DNA of 43,799 bases from a virus. The notes below the pieces were generated by a model. That model saw only the letters and a program-made list of their open reading frames with translations, ran no database searches and was not told the origin of the DNA. The stretch lies in IMG/VR virus record IMGVR_UViG_3300025684_000022, positions 1 through 43,799 of that record, one strand, 5' to 3'. The position numbers were made by a program, and so were the translations under genes. This document shows, in pieces, positions 42,838 to 43,799 of the stretch; position 1 is the stretch's first letter, and each line of letters starts with the position of its first letter.

Positions 42838-43059
42838 ATGTCAACAGAATTAAAATCATTAAAAGGTCAATTTCACAGTCAAAAGACAAACGAAATGGAA
42901 AACACTGAAATGTCATTGACAAGATTCAGTGGAGGTAAAGAGGGTATGAAACTTCAATTAACAATGAGAGAGCAAGGAGACTTCTTTACTCATATCACCC
43001 TTAACACAGAAGAACTTAGAACTTTAGTTAAGGAAATCCAAGAGAACTTCGAATTATAA
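42838..43059 (+). CDS. Small protein of unknown function, 73 aa, only plus-strand gene
   Basis: Not recognised. The product is charged, with a FSGGKEGMKLQLTMRE strand region, an HITLNTEELRTL stretch and a C-terminal acidic helix. It is preceded by an A-rich leader (AAACTAAAAGTT) without Shine-Dalgarno, as for the minus-strand genes. Its gene is divergent from the S1-like gene and convergent with the gene at 43117, so it needs its own promoter in the 159-nt A/T-rich gap; none is clear. An early or regulatory gene would fit, but this is inference. Confidence 0.65.
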   Translation: MSTELKSLKGQFHSQKTNEMENTEMSLTRFSGGKEGMKLQLTMREQGDFFTHITLNTEELRTLVKEIQENFEL

Positions 43060-43116
43060 AATAATTAAATATGAAAATGTTTAAGAAAGACGGTAAGACC
43101 GCAGTTTTAGTAAGCT

Positions 43117-43799
43117 TTAAAACACAACCGGTACAAAACCAATCATAGGTACATAAGGCACCAGTGGCACTGGAATACCTCCAAGATATATTAGTTTAAA
43201 CTCTAATAAATGTAGAGCATATGTTGCTGCAAGTGCAGTGGCAACTGTCGCTGCTGGTGGTATCGTCGCTGGTAATTTATCAAAAGACTTACCACTATTT
43301 AAGGCTCTTCTTAAACCCTTTGCAAGTCTGGTTTTGCTTCCGTAATAAATTGGTATATAAAAACCCATTAATGGTGGAACACTTAATGCCGGAAGCATTG
43401 GGGTAGCTTTATTAAAGGGCTGCACTAGATGCAAATACCAATATGTAATTGTAGCTTCTGCCAATTCTTCATAAGGGTCGCCAGATGGATATTGGTATGG
43501 AATATCTGGAAGCTCTTCTTTAGCATCACATTCATCCGCAGCCTTTTTAGCGTCTAGTGCTAATTGTACTGTAAATTTATAAACAGTTCCGGCATTGGCA
43601 TTACTTCGCAATGTGTCAAGTTCATCTAATGTAATATTTTCATTAATCCCGGGAGGTGTGCCTTGCCACTTAACCTTATATTCTAAATCTTCATAGTTAT
43701 ATTTAATCCAATTAGTTTTTTTATCATAATAAATATGCTTTAAATAATTATTTGAATCCGGAGCCCAATTATAACCTCCAGTATAAACCTTCCTTTGGT
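43117..43799 (-). CDS. Partial probable virion protein with hydrophobic C-terminus
   Basis: The frame is open from the stop at 43117 to the right window edge, so the start lies outside (at least 227 codons). A TTG at 43609-43611 is not needed as a start. The N-terminal visible part is aromatic and polar (NYLKHIYYDKKTNWIKYNYE, then TPPGINENITLDEL); the middle has PDIPYQYPSGDPYEELAEA; the C-terminus is hydrophobic and Pro-rich (PPAATVATALAATYALHLLE and GGIPVPLVPYVPMIGFVPVVF in two pieces: GGIPVPLVPYV and MIGFVPVVF), possibly membrane-active. No family recognised. It borders the structural block, so a virion role is inferred. Confidence 0.55.
   Translation of the reverse strand, partial: QRKVYTGGYNWAPDSNNYLKHIYYDKKTNWIKYNYEDLEYKVKWQGTPPGINENITLDELDTLRSNANAGTVYKFTVQLALDAKKAADECDAKEELPDIPYQYPSGDPYEELAEATITYWYLHLVQPFNKATPMLPALSVPPLMGFYIPIYYGSKTRLAKGLRRALNSGKSFDKLPATIPPAATVATALAATYALHLLEFKLIYLGGIPVPLVPYVPMIGFVPVVF

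Noticed and set aside
43071-43148. 25-codon plus-strand reading frame after the 73-aa gene, starting MKMFKKDGK
   Set aside because: Very short and overlaps the 3' end of the minus-strand gene at 43117; no support beyond a start and stop codon.

Overview
This window looks like part of a T4-type contractile-tailed phage (Caudoviricetes, myovirus morphology). It is AT-rich and almost entirely coding, and every clear gene but one lies on the minus strand, so transcription mostly runs from high to low coordinates. Recognisable T4-type parts are a UvsW-like helicase, a UvsY-like mediator, a gp61-type primase, a gp32-like single-strand binding protein, a RuvC-fold nuclease, gp25 and gp6 baseplate wedge proteins and a tube-fold tail protein. 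Nearly all start codons follow A/T-rich leaders without a Shine-Dalgarno sequence. That fits a host in the Bacteroidota, probably a flavobacterium, but the host assignment is inference.

Layout, right to left in transcription order. Positions 43117-43799 hold the 3' part of an unknown, probably virion, gene. A single 73-aa plus-strand gene follows at 42838. Next come a ribosomal-protein-S1-like protein with four S1 repeats and an amidoligase-like enzyme fused to a C-terminal beta-helix (40036-42678). The tail/baseplate block spans 14288-40023: neck-like protein, gp25, gp6, a small protein, a gp7-like wedge candidate, several fibre or baseplate proteins (including one of 2408 aa with six Cys-bracketed repeats and one with collagen-like and Thr-Pro repeats), and a tube-fold protein. 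The recombination/replication block spans 8645-13885: RuvC-like nuclease, a 58-aa protein, gp32, primase, a 74-aa protein, UvsY and UvsW.

The most unusual region is 1-8610, plus the isolated gene at 13886-14260. Eight consecutive genes there, and the isolated one, begin with variants of one short N-terminal motif: basic/hydrophobic start, aromatic-rich core, then a small-residue-x-Glu followed by Ala/Ser/Gly or similar. This closely resembles the capsid-targeting sequence of T4 internal head proteins (start MKTYQEFIAE), which is removed by the prohead protease gp21. Two of these proteins also carry repeated internal copies of a Glu-Ser-Val-x-Asn-Glu type linker, as if they were polyproteins cut into modules during head maturation. 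Two others contain nucleotidyltransferase signatures: a ligase-like domain with a KTDG motif, and a ligase-like/NMNAT-like fusion. I infer a cassette of proteins packaged in the head and injected with the DNA, analogous to T4 Alt and the internal proteins but larger and enzymatically different.

A repeated element reading GGATATATAAT on the minus strand sits 26-36 nt before four gene starts and is a good candidate for the phage's late promoter. No tRNA, rRNA, CRISPR array, insertion sequence or integrase was seen.
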